Part shown: in pieces, positions 22,212 through 31,503 of the stretch
Numbering within the stretch: the stretch's first letter is position 1
Layout: every line of letters begins with the position of its first letter
Source: Umbilicaria muhlenbergii
Lineage: Eukaryota; Ascomycota; Lecanoromycetes; Umbilicariales; Umbilicariaceae
DNA: 64,000 bases
NCBI GenBank assembly: GCA_000611775.1
Contig: KK106981.1
Location: forward strand, 8,603,431 to 8,667,430
Direction: 5' to 3'
The notes under the pieces: generated by a model
Databases searched by the model: none
Seen by the model: the letters and a program-made list of their open reading frames with translations, nothing else
Told to the model about the DNA's origin: nothing
Position numbers and translations under genes: made by a program

Positions 22212-23528
22212 CTAGTGCAACTTTTCCTCTCCTTTTCCCCTACTCCCTAACAGCAACAAGAGGCGTTTCTTCTCCGGCGAAGCCTGTACTGGTTTGTCTG
22301 ATGCGCTGGGCAAATGATCATCGTGTAAAGGCTCAGCGTTTCCGGTACTAGGGGGGCCCAGAGAGTGGACACCCTTGCCTCTTACGACCTCCATGTCTCC
22401 GAAGCGACGACGGACAGGAAGAGACTGCTGCTGCCGTGGTACACTTTGTTGCTGCGCACCTCGACTCAGCAAAAAGACTGCATGCCCATCGATCGGTGGA
22501 GGCGCGCACGATGACAAGCTGAAAGGGAACGCTTCAACCCAGTGGCCCGCAACCCAAGGTGCGAATCCGGCGGACTTCAGGTATGCTTTTGCTTTGGCTA
22601 ACTCCTTGGTAGTAGTCAAGCTGTAGTCTTCTTCGCTGATTGTTTGGTAAATATGCTCTTCAAGCAGCTTTCGATATACATCCGGGGTCAGTGTGTTGAA
22701 CGAACTGGCTTGTCCATCCAACAATGACTGCATCAGTCCGCGCTGGAAACTCGCAATGTTTTTATTCTCCATGACCTCATATTCATGCCGGCGAGCTAGC
22801 TGCGCGACGACCTCCCGGCGTTGCGCAAGACTGAGTTGAAGTCGCTGCATCGCTTCCCGTCTCGAAGAATGCTCAGCAAGAGTGTTAACAATCTCCAACC
22901 GATGTGCCACTGTAAGGTCTTCCCATGCTGGAGTGCTCCCCACGCTGGTGAGTTTCTGATATCGCATTAGCCAATGCATGCAAATGCAGGATCCTATTGG
23001 TTGGGATCTAACGGTACGACTTGCCGCCATGGTCTCCTCTTGCAGCTCCTCCTCATCACTCGTCTCCATCTCTTGAATGTTCCAGTCATGTTCCGTCCTT
23101 TGGCTCCATTTCTGGGAGAGGTGCCAGTTACTGGCATAAACTGGATTATGGTGGCAGTTGCTTGCTCCTAGATTCTCATCCTCTGCCACTAATGCAAGTG
23201 TGTTTTCCATTCTTGCTTCAATTTGGGCCGAAGTCCTTGACGTCGCCGTGATCATTTGAGCTGACGTCCGCTCAGCAATTGAAACGGTGTCGGCCCGTTG
23301 ACGGCTCTTGGTGTTTGACGGTTCCGCTGCATGGTCTTGTTCGATTAGAGCAGTTTGTGCTTGGTCGAGTGTTGGAAAAGCCGCAGGACGCAGATTGGGA
23401 TTGTAGTCGACGAAAGGGATGCGGAAGATTGGCCGATTGAGAGGTGGGATATACCTCTCTGCTCTACCGCCGTCATCAATTTCCGGTTCATATCTTTGCG
23501 GTCGTTTGACTTTCTTGCGCAACTCCAT
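22212..23528 (-). CDS. Uncharacterised protein, 438 residues
   Basis: I do not recognise this protein. The chosen start is MELRKKVKRPQRYEPEIDDG; an in-frame ATG at 23576 would add 16 residues. The N-terminus is basic then has a proline-aromatic block (RYIPPLNRPIFRIPFVDYNPN). The middle is polar, with an acidic patch (EMETSDEEELQEE). Residues ~200-310 look folded and helical (WEDLTVAHRLEIVNTLAEHSSRREAMQRLQLSLAQRREVVAQLARRHEYEVMEN), and the last ~100 are Ser/Pro/Gln-rich. No signal peptide or membrane segment is visible. The long open frame with varied, protein-like composition argues for a real gene. An intron cannot be excluded. The basic start and disordered tails would suit a nuclear protein, but that is a guess. 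Confidence 0.65.
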   Translation of the reverse strand: MELRKKVKRPQRYEPEIDDGGRAERYIPPLNRPIFRIPFVDYNPNLRPAAFPTLDQAQTALIEQDHAAEPSNTKSRQRADTVSIAERTSAQMITATSRTSAQIEARMENTLALVAEDENLGASNCHHNPVYASNWHLSQKWSQRTEHDWNIQEMETSDEEELQEETMAASRTVRSQPIGSCICMHWLMRYQKLTSVGSTPAWEDLTVAHRLEIVNTLAEHSSRREAMQRLQLSLAQRREVVAQLARRHEYEVMENKNIASFQRGLMQSLLDGQASSFNTLTPDVYRKLLEEHIYQTISEEDYSLTTTKELAKAKAYLKSAGFAPWVAGHWVEAFPFSLSSCAPPPIDGHAVFLLSRGAQQQSVPRQQQSLPVRRRFGDMEVVRGKGVHSLGPPSTGNAEPLHDDHLPSASDKPVQASPEKKRLLLLLGSRGKGEEKLH

Positions 23529-24088
23529 ACCGGCAACACGGCAGCCGGAAAGGAACGATGTCAAGTGATCACACAAATCATCACAGTGTGAAGTGAGGAG
23601 ATGAGCTAGGAAAACGGTTCACGACTTATGGTAGTCAGGTTATTGTTAGAAGGTGGGCAGAGCGTATTTGGCCTCAAGCAAGCACTTACAAAGAGCACGA
23701 CTGAGATGTGCTGTCGTGGAAGATGAAAAGTATACGTAAAAGGTCACAAAACAAGCCAGTGTTGTCATCCAAAAGTGAAGATGGTTGAGTTTTGTTTGGA
23801 AGTGTGTCGACGGCCATCACTGCTAGGATGCAGTTGCTCTCAGTGGAAATCTGTCAGTCATGCTCAGCGCGTGCAACAGGCTCTGCATGCTGTGAATTCC
23901 GGGATGATTCACTCGCTCACAGTGAAGTCATGACACCCCCTAACACCGAGCACATAATTGAAACGTATGTGTTAGAAGGGCTTTCAACAACGCCATGCTA
24001 GAGAGCGCCTACCGGCAATGCAAGGGTATCTTCTATGAGGAATCAAAATCGCTGATCCGGTGCAGCTGCGCCGCGCAAACCCCTAAGA
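23529..24088. other. Intergenic between two minus-strand genes
   Basis: About 560 bp: promoter of the uncharacterised gene and 3' UTR of the phosphatase-like gene. Short frames only, none recognisable. Confidence 0.5.
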
Positions 24089-25117
24089 TCAGGAGGCAAA
24101 GCCATCAAGAAAAGGGGCCTCTCCCTCCCTCCCCTCAAATCTGCTGTTATCCATATGCTCGTTCCCATCGCCCATCTCCATATCCATGTCATAAGCGTCG
24201 TCAACGGTTCGCTTCACGGATTTCCCGGTTTGTGTAGGCTTGGTCATCGCTTGGGGCTTGTGTAGCGGAGATTCAGGAGTCCAGGACACATCTGAGGCTG
24301 TAACATCTCTCTTCGCTTGAAGGATGATTTCGTAGGAATGCAATAGGTTCTTCAGGGAGTCGTCCAATGAAACACAGAAACGCTGGGCTTGAATGATCTG
24401 GATGGTTTTAATGAGGTCCATAGAGTACATTGCCATCATATACGCTGCTACCACGGCTGCCGAACGCTCATTGCCCGACTCGCAGAATATCAACACCTTG
24501 CCCTTGCCCGGGATTGCGGCCTCGTCCTGCTGTGTGGTTTGATTCCCTGTAGCAGTCTTGACGTGTTGGCGGTTGTACATCGTCGATAGGTGCGAATTGA
24601 TCAATTCAGTCGCTCGTGGAAATGCGGCAATCAACTCCTGATTGCCAGCTACATCGATTGCGCCATGTTGAATCTGCAAGTCGGACGCTGCTTTGGAGCC
24701 GAGGAGCTTTGCCTGGGCCGACATGGTATTCCGAATAGCCAAGACCATTGTGATGCCTTCTCCATGAAGATAATCCTTATCTCTTGCCGCCGAAACAGGT
24801 CCCAAGTAGAGAAAAGGTAGAATCCTCTGTGCCATCCTACGCTGCTCGTACTTCCAGTCTAGCATGTTATTGGCCGTCATGAAGTCGCCATAGGTGACTG
24901 TTCTAAGGAACTCCACGCTTGCGAAGCCGCTGGATTCAAAGTCGCGCGATGGCACATGTTCGATGGTGAGATCAGGCATGCCGTTGCCGTTGAGGGCCGG
25001 CGGCGGCACTATGATTCGCGGAGGGGAGGGCACGCGAAAGGTCCAAGCATAAGCTGGCGTATGAGATGAGTCCGATGTGAGCATGGTCGGCTGATCTGCG
25101 GTAAGGTAATTCGGCAT
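24089..25117 (-). CDS. Dual-specificity-phosphatase-like (STYX-like) protein
   Basis: A single-exon gene of 342 residues. Conserved blocks are LTIEHVPSRDFESSGFASVEFLRTVTYGDFM, LDWKYEQRRMAQRILPFLYLGPVSAARD, then IDVAGNQELIAAFPRA, and the phosphatase loop VLIFCESGNERSAAVVAAYMM. The loop keeps the CX5R catalytic core (Cys212, Arg218) but has Phe where active enzymes normally have His before the Cys. The C-terminus is polar with an acidic Met/Asp stretch (DAYDMDMEMGDGNE). This arrangement is a widespread fungal DUSP-like family; activity is uncertain, and it may instead bind phosphoproteins as STYX does. The start is the first ATG and lies about 420 bp from the edge of the repeat compartment, making it the last gene before it. 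Confidence 0.85.
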   Translation of the reverse strand: MPNYLTADQPTMLTSDSSHTPAYAWTFRVPSPPRIIVPPPALNGNGMPDLTIEHVPSRDFESSGFASVEFLRTVTYGDFMTANNMLDWKYEQRRMAQRILPFLYLGPVSAARDKDYLHGEGITMVLAIRNTMSAQAKLLGSKAASDLQIQHGAIDVAGNQELIAAFPRATELINSHLSTMYNRQHVKTATGNQTTQQDEAAIPGKGKVLIFCESGNERSAAVVAAYMMAMYSMDLIKTIQIIQAQRFCVSLDDSLKNLLHSYEIILQAKRDVTASDVSWTPESPLHKPQAMTKPTQTGKSVKRTVDDAYDMDMEMGDGNEHMDNSRFEGREGEAPFLDGFAS

Positions 25118-25532
25118 GGTGTTGGTATGAGGTCCTTCGGGAAGGATGGTCTGTAAACCTACCCCTTTTGCTGTCTTGACACGGGCATCCAGAGCACTGT
25201 ATATGACTAGGAACCCTTCAAATCACAAGGGGTTGAGTCAGCCTAGCCATCAAACCAGAAGATGTGCGAAACACGGGGAAGGTGAAGTGTCGGCGCTGAA
25301 CATGACACATGGAGGAGGAATCTTTCAATCCTACGCGTCTTCCGCAGTAACCATCACAATGGAAGCAGTGCTACTTGACAAAGCGGGGCTAGCCCATCAA
25401 GCTCTCTACTCTTAAGCCTTTCCCTGGTCGTTGGTCACCTTGAACTGAGGTGAAGCATGATCTGCATGTATGTGAGATGAAGACCAATAGCTGTGTGACA
25501 TAATTATAAGTACAAGGGCTTTTAGTTTCCTC
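25118..25532. other. Last unique intergenic DNA before the repeat block
   Basis: About 415 bp upstream of the phosphatase-like gene. Composition is still gene-like up to about 25,490 and then changes abruptly to the T-tract of a LINE 3' end. Confidence 0.6.
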
Positions 25533-25692
25533 TTTTTTTTTTTTTTTTTTTTTTTCCTTTATTTAGTGTATGCAGTCTAAGACTATGACACTGTGTAATA
25601 CTACATATGTGAGGTATATACTACCTCAAGTTAACTTATTTTGTCAGTTTCTTTGGCGGCTACTATTAGTGTCAGAATTTGCCTCAGTTAAC
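25533..25692 (-). mobile_element. Truncated 3' end of a Tad-like LINE (minus strand)
   Basis: A run of 23 T (25533-25555) is the poly-A tail of a minus-strand non-LTR element. The next ~120 bp matches the 3' end of the LINE at 57,444-60,345 (shared words such as GCAGTCTAAGACTATGACAC). The match stops around the hAT insertion site, so only the extreme 3' end is left. Confidence 0.75.
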
Positions 25693-26355
25693 TAGGCTGT
25701 CATTTGGGTCGGGTCGGGCCGGGTCCATGACCAAAGACCCGACCCACGGGTCCGGCCCCTCCACGGACCCGGTATCCAGTGGCCAACCGGGTCGACCCTG
25801 AGGTACCCACATGGACACTGAACTAACTCAATGCGGCTAGAAAAAAGCTTAACTTTAAGCGAGGAACTTCAAAAAGTTGATGAGGCCACAAGGTAATGAG
25901 CTTATCAGATATCACATTGTAAGTGATTTTTTTGAGCAACACATATAAGTTGTAGAGCTCAATGCGCCCGTCAATTCTATGCAAAAATTATCAAAAACGG
26001 ATCACGGCGCATTGAGTTGTGTGGGTTTGAAGTTCAGGGTGGCGAACATCATTAATCAATCAACTTCATGAAAGTGTCAACTTTCAAACTCACATAACTT
26101 AATGCGCAGCGATCCGTTCTTGATGATTTTTGCATAGAATTGACGGGCGCGTTGAGTTCTATAATATATAAAATTATGGAAGGGTTTAGCCCTAATTATT
26201 GCGGCTCTCAGTGTCCTAATTACCCTCAGTGTCTGCCTTCATTACCCGCCCCGACCTGACACGCCAAGGTGGGTTCAAAATCACTGAGACACTGCCACCT
26301 GACCCGGCCTGACCCGGCCTGACTCAGTGTCACCCTGACCCGCAGTGACAGCCTA
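25693..26355 (+). mobile_element. Non-autonomous hAT element (MITE), copy 1
   Basis: 663 bp bounded by perfect 10-bp inverted ends TAGGCTGTCA/TGACAGCCTA and flanked on both sides by the 8-bp duplication CAGTTAAC (25685-25692 and 26356-26363). The ends are GC-rich with repeated GGGTC/GACCC words. An 8-bp target duplication plus TAGG ends point to the hAT superfamily. There is no transposase frame. An internal inverted repeat joins about 25956-26036 to 26078-26160, so the middle can fold into a long hairpin. CpG sites are largely kept. Confidence 0.92.
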
Positions 26356-26363
26356 CAGTTAAC

Positions 26364-26486
26364 TCAGACTCATTGTGAAGAATATAACTGTGTCATAATT
26401 AATCCTTTTCAAGAACTTCTTCTTTATAGAGTATGAGTACATTATTAATAATTACAAGCTAAAATCACATCTGAAAATATAATTTA
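26364..26486. other. Unassigned AT-rich spacer between two LINE fragments
   Basis: About 120 bp that matches neither the LINE 3' end to its left nor the LINE endonuclease region to its right as far as I can see. Confidence 0.4.
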
Positions 26487-28318
26487 AGTCATTCACACTC
26501 AGCATTTACTAGCATTATCTCAACATCAGAACTCAGACCACGAGTTTTAACATTTATTACAAAAGCAAACAAAGGAATAAAATGCACGCCTAGATCAGAT
26601 ATATCAAAAGATGCAGATTTACAAGCTTTGTCTATTTCTGCATCAGGTCTAGAAGAAATTTTACTGTTGAATGTATATAATGAAAGATCTCTTCAGCCTG
26701 AATTAAATACATGAACAATGAAAAGAGCATTAAGTCAAATAAGTGCAACAAATAAAACATTAATTTGTGAAGACTTTAATGCACATCATGCATGATGAAA
26801 TTCTACAATCACAGAGGCAAAAAATGCAGAAAGTTTACTACAATGACTGCAAACAAATCACTGTGATTTAGTTAATATAACAGACGTCATGACATTCATC
26901 AGACATATTGTAAACAGACAATATTCATCAGTTTTAAATTTAACATTTGCAACAAATCAATTAATATCAGAAATAATTGATTGACAAGTTAATGAAAAAG
27001 TGTATACTGATTCAGATCATGAGGTTATTCAGTTTTTCATAATTACTGAAAACCTTACACTGATGAAAAGCTCTTTCAACGCGCCGTTCAATATACAAAA
27101 AGTGGATTGGGAGAACTTTACAAAGGAATTACAGCAAAATGCAAAAGCAATAAGTTTAAATCAATCATTAGAACAAATGGTTGAAAACTTAAGAGATTTA
27201 ATTGCACAAACTGCGGAAAACAATATTCTTAGATGTAAACCATGCAACAAATCTAAAGTGTGATGAACAAAAGACCTCATCAGGCTGAGAAAAGAAATGT
27301 CAACAGCAAGAAGACATTACAACAAGCATGATTAATTTGAAAAACAGTGAATTAAATTCACAACAAGCAGATCTGAGTACTTTCAAGTTATTAAAAGTGC
27401 AAAACAAAAATCCTGAACAGTATTTCTTACAGAAGCAAGTGGAAAAAATGTATTTTAAGCATATAAATACACAAAGTCATGACTTATGAAGAAAATACCA
27501 CCAATACAAGATCAAAATGATAGATTATATCAAGATTTTCAAGACAAATATCAAGCATTCATTATAATAATGTATTCAGAACCTTCTACAGCTGAAATTG
27601 AGGATAATTAAAACACAATACATGTAAATTGATCAGACTTAACAGAAAATGAAGTTAAACAAGTTATATTTACATCCTTCACAAAGAAAGCACCTGAATC
27701 AGATGATATTTCCTTTGCTATTATTTAAAAAGCATATTAAGCAATACCAGAATTAATGTTTATAATCTATAAATAATTAATTCAAGCAGGCTTTCACCTG
27801 AAATGTTGATGTTAAGGCATGAGTATTATTCTAAAAAAGTCAGGAAAGTCAGATTATTTAAAATTAAAAGCTTACAGAATAATTACATTATTAAACTGTT
27901 TAAGCAAAGTGGCAGAGAAAATCATGACAACTAGATTATCATATTTAAGTCAAGTCACAGACTTATTAGATCAAGATTAAATCAGAGGAAGAAAACAAAG
28001 ATCAGTAATTAATACAGTATTAACCTTAACACATGATATAAAATTAACTCAAAACAAAGGAAATGTTCTATCATGTTTGTTACTAAACATCAAGGGAGCT
28101 TTTGATCATGTATCACTACTGCAATTACTCTCAATTATGAAGAAATTGAAGTTATCAGTACAAATACAATCATGAACAAAATCCTTTCTAGAAAATAAAA
28201 AATCAGGATTAGCTAGTTTGATGATGAAAGACAAGAAATGCAAAAAATCAAAACAGGAATTTCACAAGGATCATCAATATCCTCAATACTGTTTTTGATA
28301 TATATAAGGCATTTATTC
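26487..28318 (+). mobile_element. Tad-like LINE copy 1, ORF2 endonuclease and reverse transcriptase part
   Basis: A 5'-truncated non-LTR element; its first bases match 57,275 onward inside the ORF2 endonuclease domain of LINE copy 3. Visible blocks include NVYNERSLQPELN, CEDFNAHHA, VYTDSDHEVIQF (AP-endonuclease), KKAPESDDISF, KAYRIITLLNCLSKVAEKIM, LLLNIKGAFDHVSLLQLL and TGISQGSSISSILFLIYIRHLF (reverse transcriptase). Many stops interrupt the frame; most are TGA where relatives have Trp (for example two adjacent TGA after NAHHA). A 264-nt open piece at 27000-27263 is only a fragment of this ORF. The copy continues at 31,504 after the satellite insert. Confidence 0.85.
28231..28318 (+). repeat. 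Left copy of the 88-bp direct repeat around the satellite insert
   Basis: LINE sequence from ACAAGAAATGC to GGCATTTATTC, repeated at 31504-31591 with about five differences, mostly transitions. LINE copy 4 contains this stretch only once, so it was duplicated when the insert arrived. Confidence 0.85.
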
Positions 28319-31300
28319 GAAGCCGTTTTGGAAGCCGTTTTGGAAGCCGTTTTGGAAGCCGTTTTGGAAGCCGTTTTGGAAGCCGTTTTGGAAGCCGTTT
28401 TGGAAGCCGTTTTGGAAGCCGTTTTGGAAGCCGTTTTGGAAGCCGTTTTGGAAGCCGTTTTGGAAGCCGTTTTGGAAGCCGTTTTGGAAGCCGTTTTGGA
28501 AGCCGTTTTGGAAGCCGTTTTGGAAGCCGTTTTGGAAGCCGTTTTGGAAGCCGTTTTGGAAGCCGTTTTGGAAGCCGTTTTGGAAGCCGTTTTGGAAGCC
28601 GTTTTGGAAGCCGTTTTGGAAGCCGTTTTGGAAGCCGTTTTGGAAGCCGTTTTGGAAGCCGTTTTGGAAGCCGTTTTGGAAGCCGTTTTGGAAGCCGTTT
28701 TGGAAGCCGTTTTGGAAGCCGTTTTGGAAGCCGTTTTGGAAGCCGTTTTGGAAGCCGTTTTGGAAGCCGTTTTGGAAGCCGTTTTGGAAGCCGTTTTGGA
28801 AGCCGTTTTGGAAGCCGTTTTGGAAGCCGTTTTGGAAGCCGTTTTGGAAGCCGTTTTGGAAGCCGTTTTGGAAGCCGTTTTGGAAGCCGTTTTGGAAGCC
28901 GTTTTGGAAGCCGTTTTGGAAGCCGTTTTGGAAGCCGTTTTGGAAGCCGTTTTGGAAGCCGTTTTGGAAGCCGTTTTGGAAGCCGTTTTGGAAGCCGTTT
29001 TGGAAGCCGTTTTGGAAGCCGTTTTGGAAGCCGTTTTGGAAGCCGTTTTGGAAGCCGTTTTGGAAGCCGTTTTGGAAGCCGTTTTGGAAGCCGTTTTGGA
29101 AGCCGTTTTGGAAGCCGTTTTGGAAGCCGTTTTGGAAGCCGTTTTGGAAGCCGTTTTGGAAGCCGTTTTGGAAGCCGTTTTGGAAGCCGTTTTGGAAGCC
29201 GTTTTGGAAGCCGTTTTGGAAGCCGTTTTGGAAGCCGTTTTGGAAGCCGTTTTGGAAGCCGTTTTGGAAGCCGTTTTGGAAGCCGTTTTGGAAGCCGTTT
29301 TGGAAGCCGTTTTGGAAGCCGTTTTGGAAGCCGTTTTGGAAGCCGTTTTGGAAGCCGTTTTGGAAGCCGTTTTGGAAGCCGTTTTGGAAGCCGTTTTGGA
29401 AGCCGTTTTGGAAGCCGTTTTGGAAGCCGTTTTGGAAGCCGTTTTGGAAGCCGTTTTGGAAGCCGTTTTGGAAGCCGTTTTGGAAGCCGTTTTGGAAGCC
29501 GTTTTGGAAGCCGTTTTGGAAGCCGTTTTGGAAGCCGTTTTGGAAGCCGTTTTGGAAGCCGTTTTGGAAGCCGTTTTGGAAGCCGTTTTGGAAGCCGTTT
29601 TGGAAGCCGTTTTGGAAGCCGTTTTGGAAGCCGTTTTGGAAGCCGTTTTGGAAGCCGTTTTGGAAGCCGTTTTGGAAGCCGTTTTGGAAGCCGTTTTGGA
29701 AGCCGTTTTGGAAGCCGTTTTGGAAGCCGTTTTGGAAGCCGTTTTGGAAGCCGTTTTGGAAGCCGTTTTGGAAGCCGTTTTGGAAGCCGTTTTGGAAGCC
29801 GTTTTGGAAGCCGTTTTGGAAGCCGTTTTGGAAGCCGTTTTGGAAGCCGTTTTGGAAGCCGTTTTGGAAGCCGTTTTGGAAGCCGTTTTGGAAGCCGTTT
29901 TGGAAGCCGTTTTGGAAGCCGTTTTGGAAGCCGTTTTGGAAGCCGTTTTGGAAGCCGTTTTGGAAGCCGTTTTGGAAGCCGTTTTGGAAGCCGTTTTGGA
30001 AGCCGTTTTGGAAGCCGTTTTGGAAGCCGTTTTGGAAGCCGTTTTGGAAGCCGTTTTGGAAGCCGTTTTGGAAGCCGTTTTGGAAGCCGTTTTGGAAGCC
30101 GTTTTGGAAGCCGTTTTGGAAGCCGTTTTGGAAGCCGTTTTGGAAGCCGTTTTGGAAGCCGTTTTGGAAGCCGTTTTGGAAGCCGTTTTGGAAGCCGTTT
30201 TGGAAGCCGTTTTGGAAGCCGTTTTGGAAGCCGTTTTGGAAGCCGTTTTGGAAGCCGTTTTGGAAGCCGTTTTGGAAGCCGTTTTGGAAGCCGTTTTGGA
30301 AGCCGTTTTGGAAGCCGTTTTGGAAGCCGTTTTGGAAGCCGTTTTGGAAGCCGTTTTGGAAGCCGTTTTGGAAGCCGTTTTGGAAGCCGTTTTGGAAGCC
30401 GTTTTGGAAGCCGTTTTGGAAGCCGTTTTGGAAGCCGTTTTGGAAGCCGTTTTGGAAGCCGTTTTGGAAGCCGTTTTGGAAGCCGTTTTGGAAGCCGTTT
30501 TGGAAGCCGTTTTGGAAGCCGTTTTGGAAGCCGTTTTGGAAGCCGTTTTGGAAGCCGTTTTGGAAGCCGTTTTGGAAGCCGTTTTGGAAGCCGTTTTGGA
30601 AGCCGTTTTGGAAGCCGTTTTGGAAGCCGTTTTGGAAGCCGTTTTGGAAGCCGTTTTGGAAGCCGTTTTGGAAGCCGTTTTGGAAGCCGTTTTGGAAGCC
30701 GTTTTGGAAGCCGTTTTGGAAGCCGTTTTGGAAGCCGTTTTGGAAGCCGTTTTGGAAGCCGTTTTGGAAGCCGTTTTGGAAGCCGTTTTGGAAGCCGTTT
30801 TGGAAGCCTTTTTGAAAGCTGTTTTGGAAGCTGTTTTTCAAGGCCGTTTTTCAAGGCCGTTTTTCAAGGCCGTTTTTCAAGGCCGTTTTTCAAGGCCGTT
30901 TTTCAAGGCCGTTTTTCAAGGCCGTTTTTCAAGGCCGTTTTTCAAGGCCGTTTTTCAAGGCCGTTTTTCAAGGCCGTTTTTCAAGGCCGTTTTTCAAGGC
31001 CGTTTTTCAAGGCCGTTTTTCAAGGCCGTTTTTCAAGGCCGTTTTTCAAGGCCGTTTTTCAAGGCCGTTTTTCAAGGCCGTTTTTCAAGGCCGTTTTTCA
31101 AGGCCGTTTTTCAAGGCCGTTTTTCAAGGCCGTTTTTCAAGGCCGTTTTTCAAGGCCGTTTTTCAAGGCCGTTTTTCAAGGCCGTTTTTCAAGGCCGTTT
31201 TTCAAGGCCGTTTTTCAAGGCCGTTTTTCAAGGCCGTTTTTCAAGGCCGTTTTTCAAGGCCGTTTTTCAAGGCCGTTGTTGAGGCTGTTTTGGAAGCCGT

Positions 31301-31328
31301 TTTGGAAGCTGCTTTGAAAGCTGTTTGG
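28319..31328. repeat. Homogeneous 12-bp then 13-bp tandem array (satellite insert)
   Basis: 28319-30802 is exactly 207 perfect copies of GAAGCCGTTTTG. Three variant units follow (30803-30838), then 33 perfect copies of the 13-mer CAAGGCCGTTTTT (30839-31267), then five variant units to 31328. The 13-mer looks derived from the 12-mer. Neither unit contains a stop in several frames, so open frames of 840-1,014 codons appear on both strands; they are by-products, not genes. Each unit keeps its CpG although the LINE around it has lost nearly all CpG. The array and the tail after it are flanked by an 88-bp direct repeat of LINE sequence. Confidence 0.97.
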
Positions 31329-31503
31329 ATGAGTCATATACGTGAACTTGAACTGGGTTAACCCAGTGAAAAACCCAACCCAAACCCAAAAAAACCCAAC
31401 CCAGTGTGACCCAACCCAAAAAAAACCCAACCCAAACCCAACCCATGGTGCAGCGTACATGATGATACACTTAATGAAGAAATAAAAAATAAAAAAAATA
31501 AAA
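31329..31503. other. Unique tail of the satellite insert
   Basis: After the array comes a 16-bp perfect palindrome ACTGGGTTAACCCAGT (31352-31367), then a C-rich strand of AACCCAACCC words to about 31444, and an A-rich end of AATAAAAAAT type (about 31480-31503) that abuts the second copy of the duplicated LINE target. The A-rich end would fit the 3' tail of a retroposed sequence; the ACCCA tract resembles subterminal repeats of some hAT elements. I cannot assign it to a family. Confidence 0.6.

Noticed and set aside
21845-22351. A 168-codon plus-strand frame between the LSH-like and unknown genes
   Set aside because: Partly antisense to the better-supported minus-strand gene; no family resemblance.
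22950-23030. An intron in the unknown gene (GTACCG...CACCAG)
   Set aside because: Removing it (73 nt) would break the frame, and the downstream text is protein-like only in the unspliced frame.
28238-31282. Open frames of 840-1,014 codons reading LEAV, RLPK or NGFQ repeats on both strands
   Set aside because: They are produced by a stop-free 12-mer and exist in several frames at once; there is no gene context and the first codons are LINE reverse transcriptase.
28319-31328. CRISPR array or telomere
   Set aside because: Units are directly adjacent with no spacers, and the 12/13-mers do not match a telomere repeat; the locus is internal to a LINE.
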